From: Macrolepiota albuminosa
Taxonomy: Eukaryota; Basidiomycota; Agaricomycetes; Agaricales; Agaricaceae
Assembly (NCBI GenBank): GCA_027475525.1
Contig: JAMWFC010000037.1
Location: 1,245,419 to 1,309,418 of the forward strand
Length of the DNA: 64,000 nt
Direction: 5' to 3'
Shown here: positions 46,927-58,122 of the stretch, piece by piece
How positions within the stretch are numbered: the stretch's first letter is position 1
How the letters are laid out: every line of letters starts with the position of its first letter
The notes under the pieces: model-generated
Told to the model about the DNA's origin: nothing
Database searches by the model: none
Seen by the model: only the letters and a program-made list of their open reading frames with translations
Translations under genes and position numbers: made by a program

Positions 46927-49647
46927 ATGGCTACGTATACTCACACTTACTACCCCACCGGGTACCAGACCGACCCTTACGGACGCCCGGTACCCGACCA
47001 CTACTCCGCGCAGACCCCCCGCCCCGTCTACCCACCTCTCCCGTACGAACCTCCATACCTCCACCGCCACTGGGCCCCCGACCCGTCCCTCTACGACCTG
47101 GGGCCCTCAGCCAGCTGGGCCCCTCCGCCCAATTTAGCCATGGCGCGACCCGTGGAGGTCCCCTCGTACCGGAGCATCCCCGGGGGCCTGCCGGAGACCC
47201 CACCTGTACCCAGTGGACCTCGCCCGATTCCCCCCAGCGAGGGCCCCTTTGCACCCACCCCCTACTACGGTTACCAGCGCCCCGTCCCCCAACCCCGAGA
47301 ACCCCGAGGACCCCCCTACCCCGACTATCCCCCCCGTCATTACCCGGCCGCCGCTCCACCCGCTCGAACCCCTCCCTCGCCAATGGGACGACGACGCCTC
47401 GAGGAGTACGAACGGCAACGGGACGAGGTACTCCGCTCCCTCAGGATCTCACCAGAGGACTTCGCGCAACGGACCAGGACGCTGCTCGTGGAATTCGGAC
47501 ACGACGACTTTGAAGGCACTCCGGAGGAATGGGCTCACTGCCTGGTCGAATTCGGGGATCGCCTCACGCGAGGAGAGCTCCCGGAGCAAACCATGGTAAA
47601 GTATAGGCGCAACACGGTCCTCCGGGAAGAATTACAGCAACTACTCGACGAAGTCCACGCGTCCCCCTCCCCTCGGCCCATCAACGACCCCGCGGACCCA
47701 GGTCGCTCGATTCACATTCGACGGGAACCCCCGGAACCGGCCCCAGCAGTCCCGGCAGCCCCCACGGTCCCCACTCCGGAGCAACGACAACGGGAAGAAC
47801 GGCAGAACGCCTCAGCCATATTACGGTCCCTCAACCCGGCTGGAGGCCTCTTCGATCAACCCGCGGCCCGCACGGTAGGCTTGTCAACTCGCCGCAGGGC
47901 TAACTCCGTCCCTAGTACCTTCGAGACCTGGGGACAGCCCCAAAGACCCCTGGAACCCCTCCCGCGAACAGACAACGCCCGACCCCCGGCCCCGGCGAAC
48001 CCCGGCAGACCCCGCGCGGACACCCCTAGCACGGACGACACGCTGTGCTACATTGACGAGCTTACGCGTGGCAACAACGAACCACGTCCCGCGCCCGCGC
48101 CCGTCCCGGTACCGCCCCCTACGTCAGCCCCGGTCCCTCCGGAACGCAACTTCCGCCGCGATCCGCCACCCCACTTCGACCTACGAAACCCCCCGCGACC
48201 CCCGGTACAAGCACGACCCTCCCGGATTGAACGTCCCCCGCGCAACCCGGCACCCGACCCAGCACCTAACCCCCTTCCGCCCGACCCGACACCGCCGAAC
48301 CCTCCCCGACCGCCTCCGCCACCCCCAGCTGAACCTCGAGGACGACCCCCAGGCCCTCCACCTCCGCCACTCCCTGCGTGGAGACCCGGGCCCCCTCCTG
48401 GCAGGAACGAACCCCCTTGGGACAACGGACCTCCCGGGCGTGGACCCCCAGGTGAGCCACCCGGAGGAGGACCTCCCGGCGGGTGGGGCCCCGCCCTTGG
48501 TGCTTTTCCTCCTCAAGGAGGGGGGGGTAATCACTATTACTACTATTACAATGCTGGCCCCCCTCCCCGCAACACTGCCGGATCGGACGACGCTCGCGAC
48601 GCCCTCGCCCGCGAAGGACGTCTAGACATTCAGAAACCTGATGCGTTCACGGGCCGGGATCCCCGGAAATGGCGTACCTTCCTCACCCAGTGTCTTAACA
48701 CGTTTCAGGCAAAGCCGCTCACGTTTCAGGTTGACAGCTCCCGGGTGGCCTTTGCCGCATCATACCTCCAGGGGATCGCCTTCGATCACTACACGGCCCT
48801 CATTCAGTTCGACCCCAACAATCCGGCACTCGCTCGCTGGCAGGCCTTCGTCGACGAGTTCTCCGGGAAGTTCGGAATCTACGACACCGTGGCCGAGGCC
48901 GAGGACAACCTCTTCAATCTCCGGATGCGCTCTGAAGAACGTTTCACAACCTTCATCGTACGTTTTGAAAAGGAAGCTTACGAGACAGGTTGGAATTACA
49001 GCGCCCTCCGGTACGCCCTCCGCCGCGCCCTCCCACAACGTATCAAGGACGTCCTCCGACTCGCCCCGAAACAACCCTCCTACGACGGATACAAGGCCCT
49101 CGTCATGCAGATCGACCAACGCTACTGGGAAGACCGCAGCGAGTACTCGAATTCCCGACCCCCCTGGAACCCTAGAGGAGGACCCCCTTGGCCCTCCGGC
49201 GAAGCTCCCAACCCCCAAGGTCGAAACCCCGGTCCCCCCGCGTTCCCCGGCGGCCGACCCCCGGTGAGTCGCGGCCCGCCCAATGCTAACCCCAGCAGCG
49301 GCGCCCGCCCCCAGGCCCAACTCAACGCCGCCGTGGCCGCCCACGACCCGGGCGACGTGCCAACCCCCGAGGAACCCCCGGAAGACCCCGAAGACTTCGA
49401 CTTCGACGACGAGCGGGACAAGGAAGCCCTCCGAGCCAACCGGCTTCAACAGAAGGGACGACCCTGGATTGAAGTCCCGACGGATGTGCAGGAACGACGG
49501 AGAAGGGAGGGTGTCTGCATACTCTGTGGTGAGAAAGATCATTTCATCTCCGAGTGCCCCAAACGACAGGTCATGGGACGTGCCACCTGGACCTTCGAAG
49601 GGGAGGACGCCACCTACGAGTATTCGGAAAACGACCCGGCGATTTAG
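46927..49647 (+). CDS. Gag polyprotein of copy C
   Basis: 906 codons starting MATYTHTYYPTGYQTDPYG; the ATG at 46927 is the first after the LTR and no longer start is needed. The first half is proline-rich and low in complexity. A retrotransposon Gag domain follows at about residues 565-735 (DIQKPDAFTGRDPRKWRTFL, FASSYLQG-like AFAASYLQGIAFDHY, FVDEFSGKFGIYD). After a second proline-rich linker and an acidic stretch comes one CCHC zinc knuckle, [14 protein letters not shown], at residues 864-877, for RNA binding. It ends with TAG at 49645-49647. Pol overlaps in the -1 frame (open from 49533). At 906 residues it is long for a Ty3/gypsy Gag, mostly because of the proline-rich N-terminus. Confidence 0.92.
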   Translation: MATYTHTYYPTGYQTDPYGRPVPDHYSAQTPRPVYPPLPYEPPYLHRHWAPDPSLYDLGPSASWAPPPNLAMARPVEVPSYRSIPGGLPETPPVPSGPRPIPPSEGPFAPTPYYGYQRPVPQPREPRGPPYPDYPPRHYPAAAPPARTPPSPMGRRRLEEYERQRDEVLRSLRISPEDFAQRTRTLLVEFGHDDFEGTPEEWAHCLVEFGDRLTRGELPEQTMVKYRRNTVLREELQQLLDEVHASPSPRPINDPADPGRSIHIRREPPEPAPAVPAAPTVPTPEQRQREERQNASAILRSLNPAGGLFDQPAARTVGLSTRRRANSVPSTFETWGQPQRPLEPLPRTDNARPPAPANPGRPRADTPSTDDTLCYIDELTRGNNEPRPAPAPVPVPPPTSAPVPPERNFRRDPPPHFDLRNPPRPPVQARPSRIERPPRNPAPDPAPNPLPPDPTPPNPPRPPPPPPAEPRGRPPGPPPPPLPAWRPGPPPGRNEPPWDNGPPGRGPPGEPPGGGPPGGWGPALGAFPPQGGGGNHYYYYYNAGPPPRNTAGSDDARDALAREGRLDIQKPDAFTGRDPRKWRTFLTQCLNTFQAKPLTFQVDSSRVAFAASYLQGIAFDHYTALIQFDPNNPALARWQAFVDEFSGKFGIYDTVAEAEDNLFNLRMRSEERFTTFIVRFEKEAYETGWNYSALRYALRRALPQRIKDVLRLAPKQPSYDGYKALVMQIDQRYWEDRSEYSNSRPPWNPRGGPPWPSGEAPNPQGRNPGPPAFPGGRPPVSRGPPNANPSSGARPQAQLNAAVAAHDPGDVPTPEEPPEDPEDFDFDDERDKEALRANRLQQKGRPWIEVPTDVQERRRREGVCILCGEKDHFISECPKRQVMGRATWTFEGEDATYEYSENDPAI

Positions 49648-52600
49648 ACCCGGAAGACGCCCTAAATCGCGGAATCGACCCCGACGTCTTCTCCGCCCCG
49701 GTCTCACATCTTCGCTCTACAACACTCATACAGGACACCCTCACGGCTTATCTACCCTCCCACTCTTCGCACTCCCTCCTCCTCAAAACCCGCCTCACCT
49801 CCTCCGGAACTCCCCTCAACACCCTCGTCGACAGCGGCGCCACCGACAACTTCATCGACGAAGCATGGTCTACCCTCGCCCCGGAACCCGCCCAGCGACT
49901 CCCGGTCCCGGTACGGCTCTGCCTCTTCGACGGCGACGCCTCTACGGCGGGGGACATCACTCATTTCGTGCGTATGCCCGTTACCTTCGCCAACGGACAG
50001 ACTCACAACCTCCGGATGTTGATAACAAAACTCCACCCTTCCGCACCCCTGGTCTTAGGACTCCCGTGGCTCCGGGACACTAACCCCCGCATCGATTGGC
50101 GACACCTCACCCTTCGCCTAACCCGGGACCCGACCCCCGACGACCAGCAGCTCCCCTTCGACATCCCCCACTCCCCCAACCCTGCCCCGAAGGACGGGCC
50201 TCCACCACCCCCGGGACTCCAGTCCCGTTCATCCCGATCCTTCGTCATCAATGCCAGGCTGGACGGCGCCCCAGGACCAATCTCGGCCCTCATCGACAGC
50301 GGAGCCACCGGAGTATTCATCAGCGACGCTCTCGACCTCCCCCACGACTCCCTCGACCAGCCCCTCCGCCTGCAACGCCTCGACGGCACCCCCTCCTCCT
50401 CCGGCCCCATCCGAAGGTCTCACTCGGGACGCGTGACCCTGGACAACAACTACGAGTTCACTTCCGACTTCCTGGTCACGCGACTTCACGAATCGACCCC
50501 GATGGTACTGGGACTGCCCTGGCTGCGCGACACGAACCCCGACATCGATTGGAGGACGCTCACCATGACCTTCCCGGGACCCGAAGACCACCCCTCGACC
50601 GCCGTGCACCTCCGAGCCCTAGGAGGCGACCCGACGCCCGACACCCCCGGGACGACTGCCGCGCCCCCCGCGCATGCCTCACCCACGCCCGTCCGAGACC
50701 TCAAGGCCCCTGATCGACCCCCAAACATTCCTCGGAACAAGTACAAAGGGCCGAACTACCCCTGCCGGTCTCAGACACGCGTCACACCCGCTCCGGCCGA
50801 TGCCTCCGCGACCCCGACCGACCCGAGCGCACTCGACATCAAGATCATTGGGGCCGCCCCCTTCGCCCGCCTCATGAGGGATGGGACTCCCACGTTTCAG
50901 CTGCACACCTCGCCCTCTCTCCCGGAAGAACACCTACGAGGGGACGCCATTCCCCCGGAACAGAAAACCGAGGAGCAAATCCTCCGAGAAGTAGTTCCCC
51001 CGGAGTATCACGAGTTCGCTGACGTATTCTCCGAAGGAGACGCCAAGGAGATCCCCTCCTCCGAGAAGTAGTTCCCCCGGAGTATCACGAGTTCGCTGAC
51101 GTATTCTCCGAAGGAGACGCCAAGGAGATCCCCCCACCGCCCCTATGATCACACCATCGACCTCGAGGAAGGAGCCACCCCCCCTTCGGCAAGGTCTACA
51201 ACATGTCGGAGGTCGAACTCCGGGCTCTCAAGGACTACCTCGACGAAATGCTCGGTAAAGGATTCATCCGACCCTCCGCCTCCGCCGCCGGAGCCCCGGT
51301 TCTATTCGCCAAGAAGAAGGACGGCTCGCTCCGACTCTGTGTCGACTACCGGGGACTCAACAAGATCACCAAGAAGAACCGCTATCCGCTCCCGCTCATC
51401 GCTCGCTCCGACTCTGTGTCGACTACCGGGGACTCAACAAGATCACAAGAAGAACCGCTATCCGCTCCCGCTCATCGGCGATCTGGTCGATCGACTCTGC
51501 AGTGCCAAGGTCTACACGAAGATCGACCTCCGCTCCGGTTACAACAACGTCCGCATCGCCCCGGGACACGAGTGGAAAACCGCGTTCCGCACGCGGTATG
51601 GTCTGTTTGAGTACCTTGTAATGCCTTTCGGAATGACTAACTCCCCGAGTGGAAAACCGCGTTCCGCACGCGGTATGGTCTGTTTGAGTACCTTGTAATG
51701 CCTTTCGGAATGACTAACTCCCCGCCACGTTCCAATACTTCATGAACGACATCTTCCACGACATGAGCGACGTCTTCGTGATAGTCTACCTGGACGACAT
51801 CCTCATCTATTCCGACTCGAAGGAGGATCACCAGAAGCACGTCCGGCAAGTCCTCGAACGCCTCCGGGAGCACAATCTCCACGCCAAGCCCGAGAAGTGC
51901 TCCTTCCATACGGAAGAGGTTGAGTATCTTGGCATCATAGTATCCCCGAACAGCGTTCGCATGGACCCCCACAAGGTCGAGGCCATCGTCAACTGGCCGC
52001 AGCCCCGGAACGTCAAGGAAGTACAGTCCTTCCTGGGTTTCGCTAACTTCTACCGGAGGTTTATAGACAACTACTCCGGGATTACGAAACCCCTCAACCA
52101 GCTCACGCGCAAGGACATCGCCTGGAACTGGGACAGTAAGTGCCAGAGCGTCTTTAACTTGCTCAAGGAGGCTTTCACAGTCGCCCCGGTACTCCGGCAC
52201 TACGATCCGGCCCTCCCGATCATCCTGGAATGTGACGCGTCCGACTACGCCATCGCCGGGATCCTCTCACAGATGGAGCCTGACGGTGGGGAGCCCCGGC
52301 CAGTCGCTTTCTACACCCGGTCCATGATCGACGCCGAGCTCAACTACGACATCTACGACAAGGAGCTCCTCGCCATCGTCGAAGCCTTCAAGCAGTGGCG
52401 AGCCTACCTCGAGGGAGCCCGACACCGGATTCAGGTCTACTCGGATCACAACAACCTGCAGTACTTCACCACGACCAAACAGCTTAGTCGACGACAGGCC
52501 CGATGGTCCGAGATCCTCTCGGAATACGACTTCACGATCCAGTACCGCCCGGGACGCCTTGGCGCCAAGCCCGATGCCCTCACCCGTCGACCGGACGTCT

Positions 52601-54245
52601 ACCCCAAGAAGTCATTCGAGGCGGAGCGCAATGCGTTCAATCATCGCGTGGTGATCCCTCCCGAACACCTGAATGCCGTACTGATCTTAAACGACGAAGG
52701 AACCCTGAACCAGATCCGCCGCGCTCCCCGGGACAAGTACTTCACCGATCACGACCCCCGAAACCCTTCCGACGGAACCGACCGGGACCCCGCCTTCTCC
52801 TTGTCCCCCGACGAGAAACTCCTCCTCCGGGACGGCCGCATCTACGTCCCGGATCACGCCCGACTTCGCTACGACGTCCTCCGTCAACACCACGACCACA
52901 AGCTCCGGGGACATCCTGGAATACGTAAGACCCTCCAGCTCATCTCCCAGACTTACTTTTGGCCAGGGTTGAAGAAGGACGTGACCCGTTACATTCGATC
53001 ATGCAAGCCCTGCCTCCGGGCCAAGGTCCCCCGACACCGACCGTACGGACTCCTGAAACCCCTGCCGGTCGGACGACGCCCCTGGTCCTCAATATCTCTG
53101 GACCACATCGTCGAGCTCCCGGAATCTGAAGGGTTCGATGCTATTCTCGTCGTTGTGTGCAGGCTAACCAAACAGGGCATCTTCCTACCCTGCCACACCA
53201 CGGATACCGCCCCGGATTTCGCCCGGCTGTTCCTCGAGCACGTCTTCGCCAAACAATCTTCCTACCCTGCCACACCACGGATACCGCCCCGGATTTCGCC
53301 CGGCTGTTCCTCGAGCACGTCTTCGCCAAACATGGACTCCCGACGACATCGTCTCCGACCGTGGCCCCTCTTCGTGTCCAAGTTTTGGACTTCCCTGTGT
53401 AAGCACTTGAAGTAAAGACTAACCTCTCTAACCGCCTACCACCCCGAAACCGACGGCCAAAACCGAAAGGGTCAATCAGTCCCTCGAGCAGTACCTCCCT
53501 GTACGTCAACTACTTGCAGGACGACTGGCGCGCCGAGCTCCCCCTGGCCGAGTTCGCCTACAACAACACGCCACACTCTGCCACCGGGGTATCACCCTTC
53601 TTTGCCAACAAGGGATACCACCCTCGACTGACGCTCTCGCTCCGGGACATCCCGTTGCACGCCGCCCACGAGGTCGCCCGGGATCTCCAATCCCTTCACG
53701 AGTTTCTCCGGAAAGAGATCGACACCGCGAACCGGGCCTACGTGAAACACGCCGACCGGAAACGGGAAGACACTCCCGACTGGGCCATCGGGACAAAGGT
53801 ATGGTTAGATCGACGACACCTCCGCACCCGCCGGCCCTCCCCAAAACTCGATCACAAGCGTCTCGGCCCGTTCAAAATATTGAAGAAGGTCTCATCCCAC
53901 GCCTACAAGATCGAGCTCCCCCCGGGACTAAAAGGTCTGCACCCGGTATTCCACGTCCGCCTCCTGGAACGACACCCCCCGGATCCTTTCCCCGAACGGC
54001 GCCCCGAGCCCCCTCCCCCGGTCGAGGTCGAGGACGAGTACCACTACGAAGTTGAAGACATCCTCGACTCCCGGAACATTCGTGGACGACCCCACTTCCT
54101 GGTACGGTGGAAGGGATATGGCCCGGAAGACGACACCTGGGAACCACGCAAAAACCTCGAAGGCGCCCTCGACAAACTCCGGGACTTTCAACAACGGCAC
54201 CCGGGAAACGACGTCCCCGGGCGCGGGACTCACAGACGGCTGTAG
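49533..54245 (+). CDS. Pol polyprotein of copy C (protease, RT, RNase H, integrase, chromodomain), frame interrupted
   Basis: Pol lies in the -1 frame relative to gag, with a 115-nt overlap. Domains in order: retropepsin-like domain 1 with [10 protein letters not shown] (about 49822) and domain 2 with [10 protein letters not shown] (about 50289), each followed by [13 protein letters not shown] with [20 protein letters not shown] and the catalytic YLDD at 51786-51797; RNase H with [17 protein letters not shown]; integrase zinc HHCC ([11 protein letters not shown]...CKPCLRAK); integrase core from SLDHIVEL; a GPF-type tail; and the chromodomain [10 protein letters not shown]...LVRWKGYG. Stop TAG at 54243-54245. 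Four 77-bp duplications (50981, 51325, 51571, 53181) and a cluster of one-base indels at about 53330-53510 break the frame. The corresponding parts of copy D are intact, so assembly error is likely. Confidence 0.88.
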
Positions 54246-54526
54246 TGGGCGTAACCCCCGCCTCTGGGCTCAGTAGGGATTCAACTCCCATGTATATTTT
54301 CCGCTTTCCCTTTCTAGATCTTACTCTTTTTTTTAGTACCTTTTCGTAGTAGTGTCCGGAGTCTGGGCAAGGTGTCCTCCCGGTTTCATTTGCCCCCTTA
54401 CTCACATTTCCTATTGACCCCGGGAGACCAAGTATATACATTTTTCTACAGTTACAGTATTTTACGGTATCAGGCCAGAACAAGAAGACAGGCGAACAAC
54501 GACAAAAAAAAAGGGGGAAAAGGAAA
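54246..54526. other. Convergent spacer between pol and accessory gene (copy C)
   Basis: Noncoding on both strands as far as can be seen. It is similar to the same interval in copies A, B and D and includes the conserved ctcccatgtatattttc segment near 54284. Confidence 0.5.
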
Positions 54527-56255
54527 CTACCGGCCCTCGCTCCCTCCCTCCCCCGGCCAGCCTCGGAACCCCTCCCCCATCCCCCCCGGGCCGTGCTCCC
54601 GCAGTACCTCCTCCGCCAACTGCTCCCAGGACGGGAGAGACTCACCCTCATCCAAGATTCTCTCGAACCAGGAACCGGGGGCGGGCACGTTCCTCCGCCG
54701 GTGTGCCGACACCACCCGCCCCAACAAGTCGAGGCCCCGTTCTACCCCGGGAGTCGTTACCTCAGGGCGCTGCCCCTCCTGCAGCGCCGCGAGTGCCGCG
54801 GCCGCCCCGTCCAAGAGCAAGCGGTGCTCCCGGGCCCAGCCTAGAAATGTCAGTGGGAAATCGAACCCAGGGATAGGGAAACTCACTCAGTGAGGCCATA
54901 CAGGCCACCACCACGTCCCGACGCAGAGCCTCCGCCAACCCCTCACCCCCCACTCCCTGCCCGAGCCTCGCCCTCAGAGCCTCTAGTTCCGCCTCCGCCT
55001 CCCCCCGGGCGACCCTGGCCTCCTCCAGGTCCCGGGCCATCGCCTCCCGAGCCTCCTCCAGACCCCGCCCGGCCGCCGTCTCCTCCCTCGCCCCCTCCCC
55101 GTGACCCCCCTGCTCCGGCTCCTGCAGGGCCCCGACTTCACCAGCCTGGAGTCCCCCGGACAGGGGGGAGAATGTTGCTGGGGACAAGCGCGGGAGGGAG
55201 ATCAGGGATGGGGTCCTCAGGGGCAGGCACGCCCTCTTGGATGGGCCCGGGGAGGGACTAGGCGACGCCCGCCTCTTCCCCTTGTCGGGGCGCCCCCCGC
55301 GACCCTCGTGACCGCCGACCCCGGCCTGGGTCACCCGACGAGTGATCAGAACTACAGGCCGCCCCCGGCCCCCCACCCGAATGGCCCCTCGGCCCCCCGA
55401 CCCCCCACTGGGCGCCTCCGCAGACGCCGCGGGCACCTCCACCTCCGGCTCCACCGCCTCCACCGGCTCCGCCACCCAGTCCCGCTCCTCGACCCCCATC
55501 CTCCGGGTGACCCCCTCCAGCGGCCACCCCTGCTCCCGCGCGACGCAGCGCGCCCTCCACAATGCCGAGACAGAGCACCGCTCGTGGTTGAAGCGGCACG
55601 CCTCGCATACTGACGTATCCCGGCGGGACGAGGGGACCGGGACCTCGAACTCGCACAACACCGTCCGACGGGCACAGTGCAGGCACTACCATACCGAAGT
55701 CAGCCAGGAAACCCGAGGTAAGAACCCACTCACCGGCCCATTGCTCACGCACCAGCTATGCGTGGGCAACCCCCGGGGCCTCTCCAACGCCTCCTCGAAC
55801 GCCTCCTGCGACGCGTCAGCCCACGCGACGCGCCGATCGTCCGGGACCACCGAGACCGACCCTACCGCCATCCTGGAGCGGCGGAATCGGGGGGCGGGCA
55901 ACCTAGGGCGGGGAGGGGGCTGAGGGCGGGGAGGGCGGACGGTCATCCGCGCAAACGTGGGCGCGGGACGACCCCGACGGGACTCGGAAGGGACGCTGGG
56001 ACCCGCGTCGGGGGCAGGCTCCGGTTGCCGGCTGGGACCCGCCTCCGGGATCGGATTGTTGAGTTGTTCTGGATTGGGAAGGTCAGTTGAGACAGACGGA
56101 CGACGCGAAAAGCACTCACGTTGCCGGACGAGCTCCGCCACGCGCTCCCGGTCGAGGCGAGCCCGGTACCGCGCGTCCCGGGCTCCCCATGCCATAAGGG
56201 GCGCGACCTCATTCGTATCTGGGGGCGTCGGCGAATGCGTCGGTGTTCGCGACAT
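54527..56255 (-). CDS. Opposite-strand accessory protein of the retrotransposon, copy C (intact, 527 aa)
   Basis: Four minus-strand exons, 56255-56120, 56068-55734, 55685-54887 and 54840-54527, give 528 codons including the stop; introns are 51, 48 and 46 nt with GT-AG ends. The start is MSRTPTHSPTPPDTNEV. Exon 2 is rich in Pro/Arg and contains RPAPTFARMTVRPPRPQPPP. Exon 3 opens with the six-cysteine cluster CLHCARRTVLC, 15 residues, then CEACRFNHERC, followed by SVSALWRARCVAREQGWPL. A basic Ser/Pro linker (KRRASPSPSPGPSKRA) leads into a Glu/Arg/Ala coiled coil, and exon 4 encodes the conserved WAREHRLLLDGAAAAL...FERILDEGESLPSWEQLAEE domain. The upstream region to the LTR is about 130 bp, so a promoter in the 3' LTR or that gap is likely. 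The role is unknown; DNA binding is an inference. Confidence 0.85.
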
Positions 56256-56381
56256 AGTTGAGTTTGATGGTAAAATTTTTTTCGTTACGTGGCAGGGTAG
56301 GCGCCGGTTCCCACGCTTGGCCCCGGCCCGAACCCCCGGCTACGCGCGCCTCGGAGGGTCTCGGCGCTGAGGGGGGGGTGA

Positions 56382-57171
56382 TGTCACGACCCCTCCCCCC
56401 CGGAACCTCCTCGGGACACCCCCGGAGCCCCACCCGGGAACCTCTTCCGTCAACCCCCACAGCGCACCCCGCCCCCACAGCTGTCGACGCCGCCATCACA
56501 CGCATCAAGGACCGCCATCAGCCATCAACGATCGCCATCAGCCAGCCCCCCCCGGGACCCCTGCATCACGGACCCCGGGATCCACCGCCATCAACGATCG
56601 GATCACGCGGCTCGCACCCGGCCATCACGCACTCCCTCCGCGCCAATTGATCGCGCGTCCCCACACGCGCGATCCCGGTATACAGTCCCTGGCCGCTACT
56701 CAATGACCCCCGGAACTCATCCCAGACACCCCGGAATCCCGAGACACGAGCCGTAGTACTTATAGTGTAGTTCTCCGCTGTATTCGCTAGTCTTGATATT
56801 ACATACTTTGCATACTGTTACTTTGGATATTGCGTGCCCTCTGTTTGACTGGTACGCCTCGTTTGGTACGCTTCGACTGGCACGCCTTGGTATTCGCGTG
56901 CTATAAGTTTGGTACGCACTTCGCGACTCTTAAGTTACTAACTTGGTCTCGTCTTAGAACCTCCGGTTCACGACTCGACCCCCTCTAACTCTCAGCTACT
57001 CTCATCCAAAACCCCCGGACTCTAGTCCCCTCTCCCGGGATTACCCCTGTCCTCGTCTTGAACCCCGGAGTCCTAGCCCCGGAGTTCCAGACACCCGAGT
57101 ATCCGTAGATCAAGTCCGCATCGTAAGGGCGTCGCTTTCCCAGAAAGCCCCCGATTCAGCGGAACCTGACA
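56382..57171 (+). repeat. 3' LTR of copy C
   Basis: 790 bp, preceded by the purine tract gctgaggggggggtga and followed by the target duplication GAAAC. It differs from the 5' LTR at only a handful of positions (for example cgatcgg versus cgattgg, and cacacgcg versus cacacacgcg) apart from the 77-bp duplication. The self-primer segment is at 56789-56801. Confidence 0.93.
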
Positions 57172-57689
57172 GAAACATCCGGAAGAATGGTGGAACGGGT
57201 GGCACTGACACAGGCCTCCCAAAAAGGGAAATTGGACTATCAAATATGTTCTGGAAGTGGGAGAGTTTCTGACAAAGAGTCATATGCAGATAGTGGTCTG
57301 TGCACCAGAAAAACAGTATAAATAGCCCAAGTTTAGTAGAGAATAGACAGGCAATTGATAGGCAAAGGCTCGGTGATTTCCAGAGAAAAACAGTATAAAT
57401 AGCCCAAGTTTAGTAGAGAATAGACAGGCAATTGATAGGCAAAGGCTCGGTGATTTCCAGGGAGTGAATCGCTTAGGCCGGAGTTTGTTAAGAAACCTCG
57501 ACTTGTGGGAATATTATTATTCTCATTCAATATTATAATTCCTCAAAAACCTCAGCGTTTTGCAAGATTATTAAACGCAGTCAAGATAATAATTATCCCT
57601 TTCGTCATCAAAGTCAGTGTGAATTCAAGGTCATATTCTACACTAGCAAGCCCCAGAACTATCAAGTAATACTTCTACCAAGTACTACA
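57172..57689 (+). repeat. LTR-like unit R, copy 2, right half
   Basis: Continues the unit that starts at 45494: cagtataaatagcccaag and the end caagtactaca match 36919-37153. It includes the GAAAC target copy of C at its left edge and a 77-bp duplication (57311/57388). Confidence 0.8.
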
Positions 57690-58122
57690 GCGGCATGCGA
57701 CGGGATGTCCTGGAGCGAGAGTGTCAGTTGAGGGTGGTATCCCTTGTTGGCAAAGAAGGGCAATACTCCGGTGGCGGAGTGCGGCATGTTGTTGTAGGTG
57801 AACTCGGCCAGGGGGAGCTCAGCGCGCCAGTCGTCCTGCAAGTAGTTGACGTACAGTTGGAGGTACTGCTCAAGAGACTGATTTACCCTTTTGGTCTGAC
57901 CGTTGGTTTCAGGGTGGTAGGCGGTAGAGAGGTTAGTCTTTACTTCAAGGGCCTTACACAGGGAAGTCCAGAACTTGGACACAAAAAGCGGGCCACGGTC
58001 GGAGACGATGTTGTCCGGGAGTCCATGTTTGGCAAAGACGTGCTCGAGAAACAGCTGGGTGAAGTCCAGGGTGGTGTCCGTGGTGTGGCAGGATAGGAAG
58101 ATGCCCTGTTTGGTTAGCCTGC
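57690..58122 (-). pseudogene. Integrase core of copy B, displaced by nested insertions
   Basis: On the minus strand it reads [40 protein letters not shown] and [20 protein letters not shown], then ends where unit R was inserted. It is directly continuous with 45493 once unit R copy 2 and one GCGG are removed. On its other side it stops at GCAGG next to the LTR of copy D at 58123. Substitutions such as QTKRV for QTERV show decay; the changed residue is the presumed catalytic Glu. Confidence 0.85.

Larger units (their letters stand above)
46029..57171 (+). mobile_element. Chromodomain Ty3/gypsy retrotransposon, copy C, complete
   Basis: An 11.1-kb element with two nearly identical LTRs (46029-46893 and 56382-57171), gag, pol with chromodomain, and the opposite-strand accessory gene. 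It is flanked by GAAAC at 46024-46028 and 57172-57176. Without five internal 77-bp duplications its length would be about 10.8 kb. It is large for a chromovirus because of the roughly 2.1-kb opposite-strand module between pol and the 3' LTR. The few LTR differences indicate a young insertion. Confidence 0.93.

Noticed and set aside
48048..48425. Minus-strand frame of 125 codons opposite gag (Gly/Arg-rich)
   Set aside because: A by-product of GC-rich, proline-coding DNA on the plus strand. It has low complexity, no introns and no counterpart outside the gag region, unlike the accessory gene.
49533..49647. Canonical -1 slippery heptamer at the gag-pol overlap
   Set aside because: The overlap is real, but neither ccccaaa (49557-49563) nor ggaaaac (49626-49632) fits X XXY YYZ in the gag frame, so no specific frameshift site is claimed.
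48760..49707. Minus-strand frame of 315 codons opposite the gag core and zinc knuckle
   Set aside because: The plus strand encodes a recognisable Gag domain and CCHC motif here; the reverse frame has no recognisable features and follows from high GC content.
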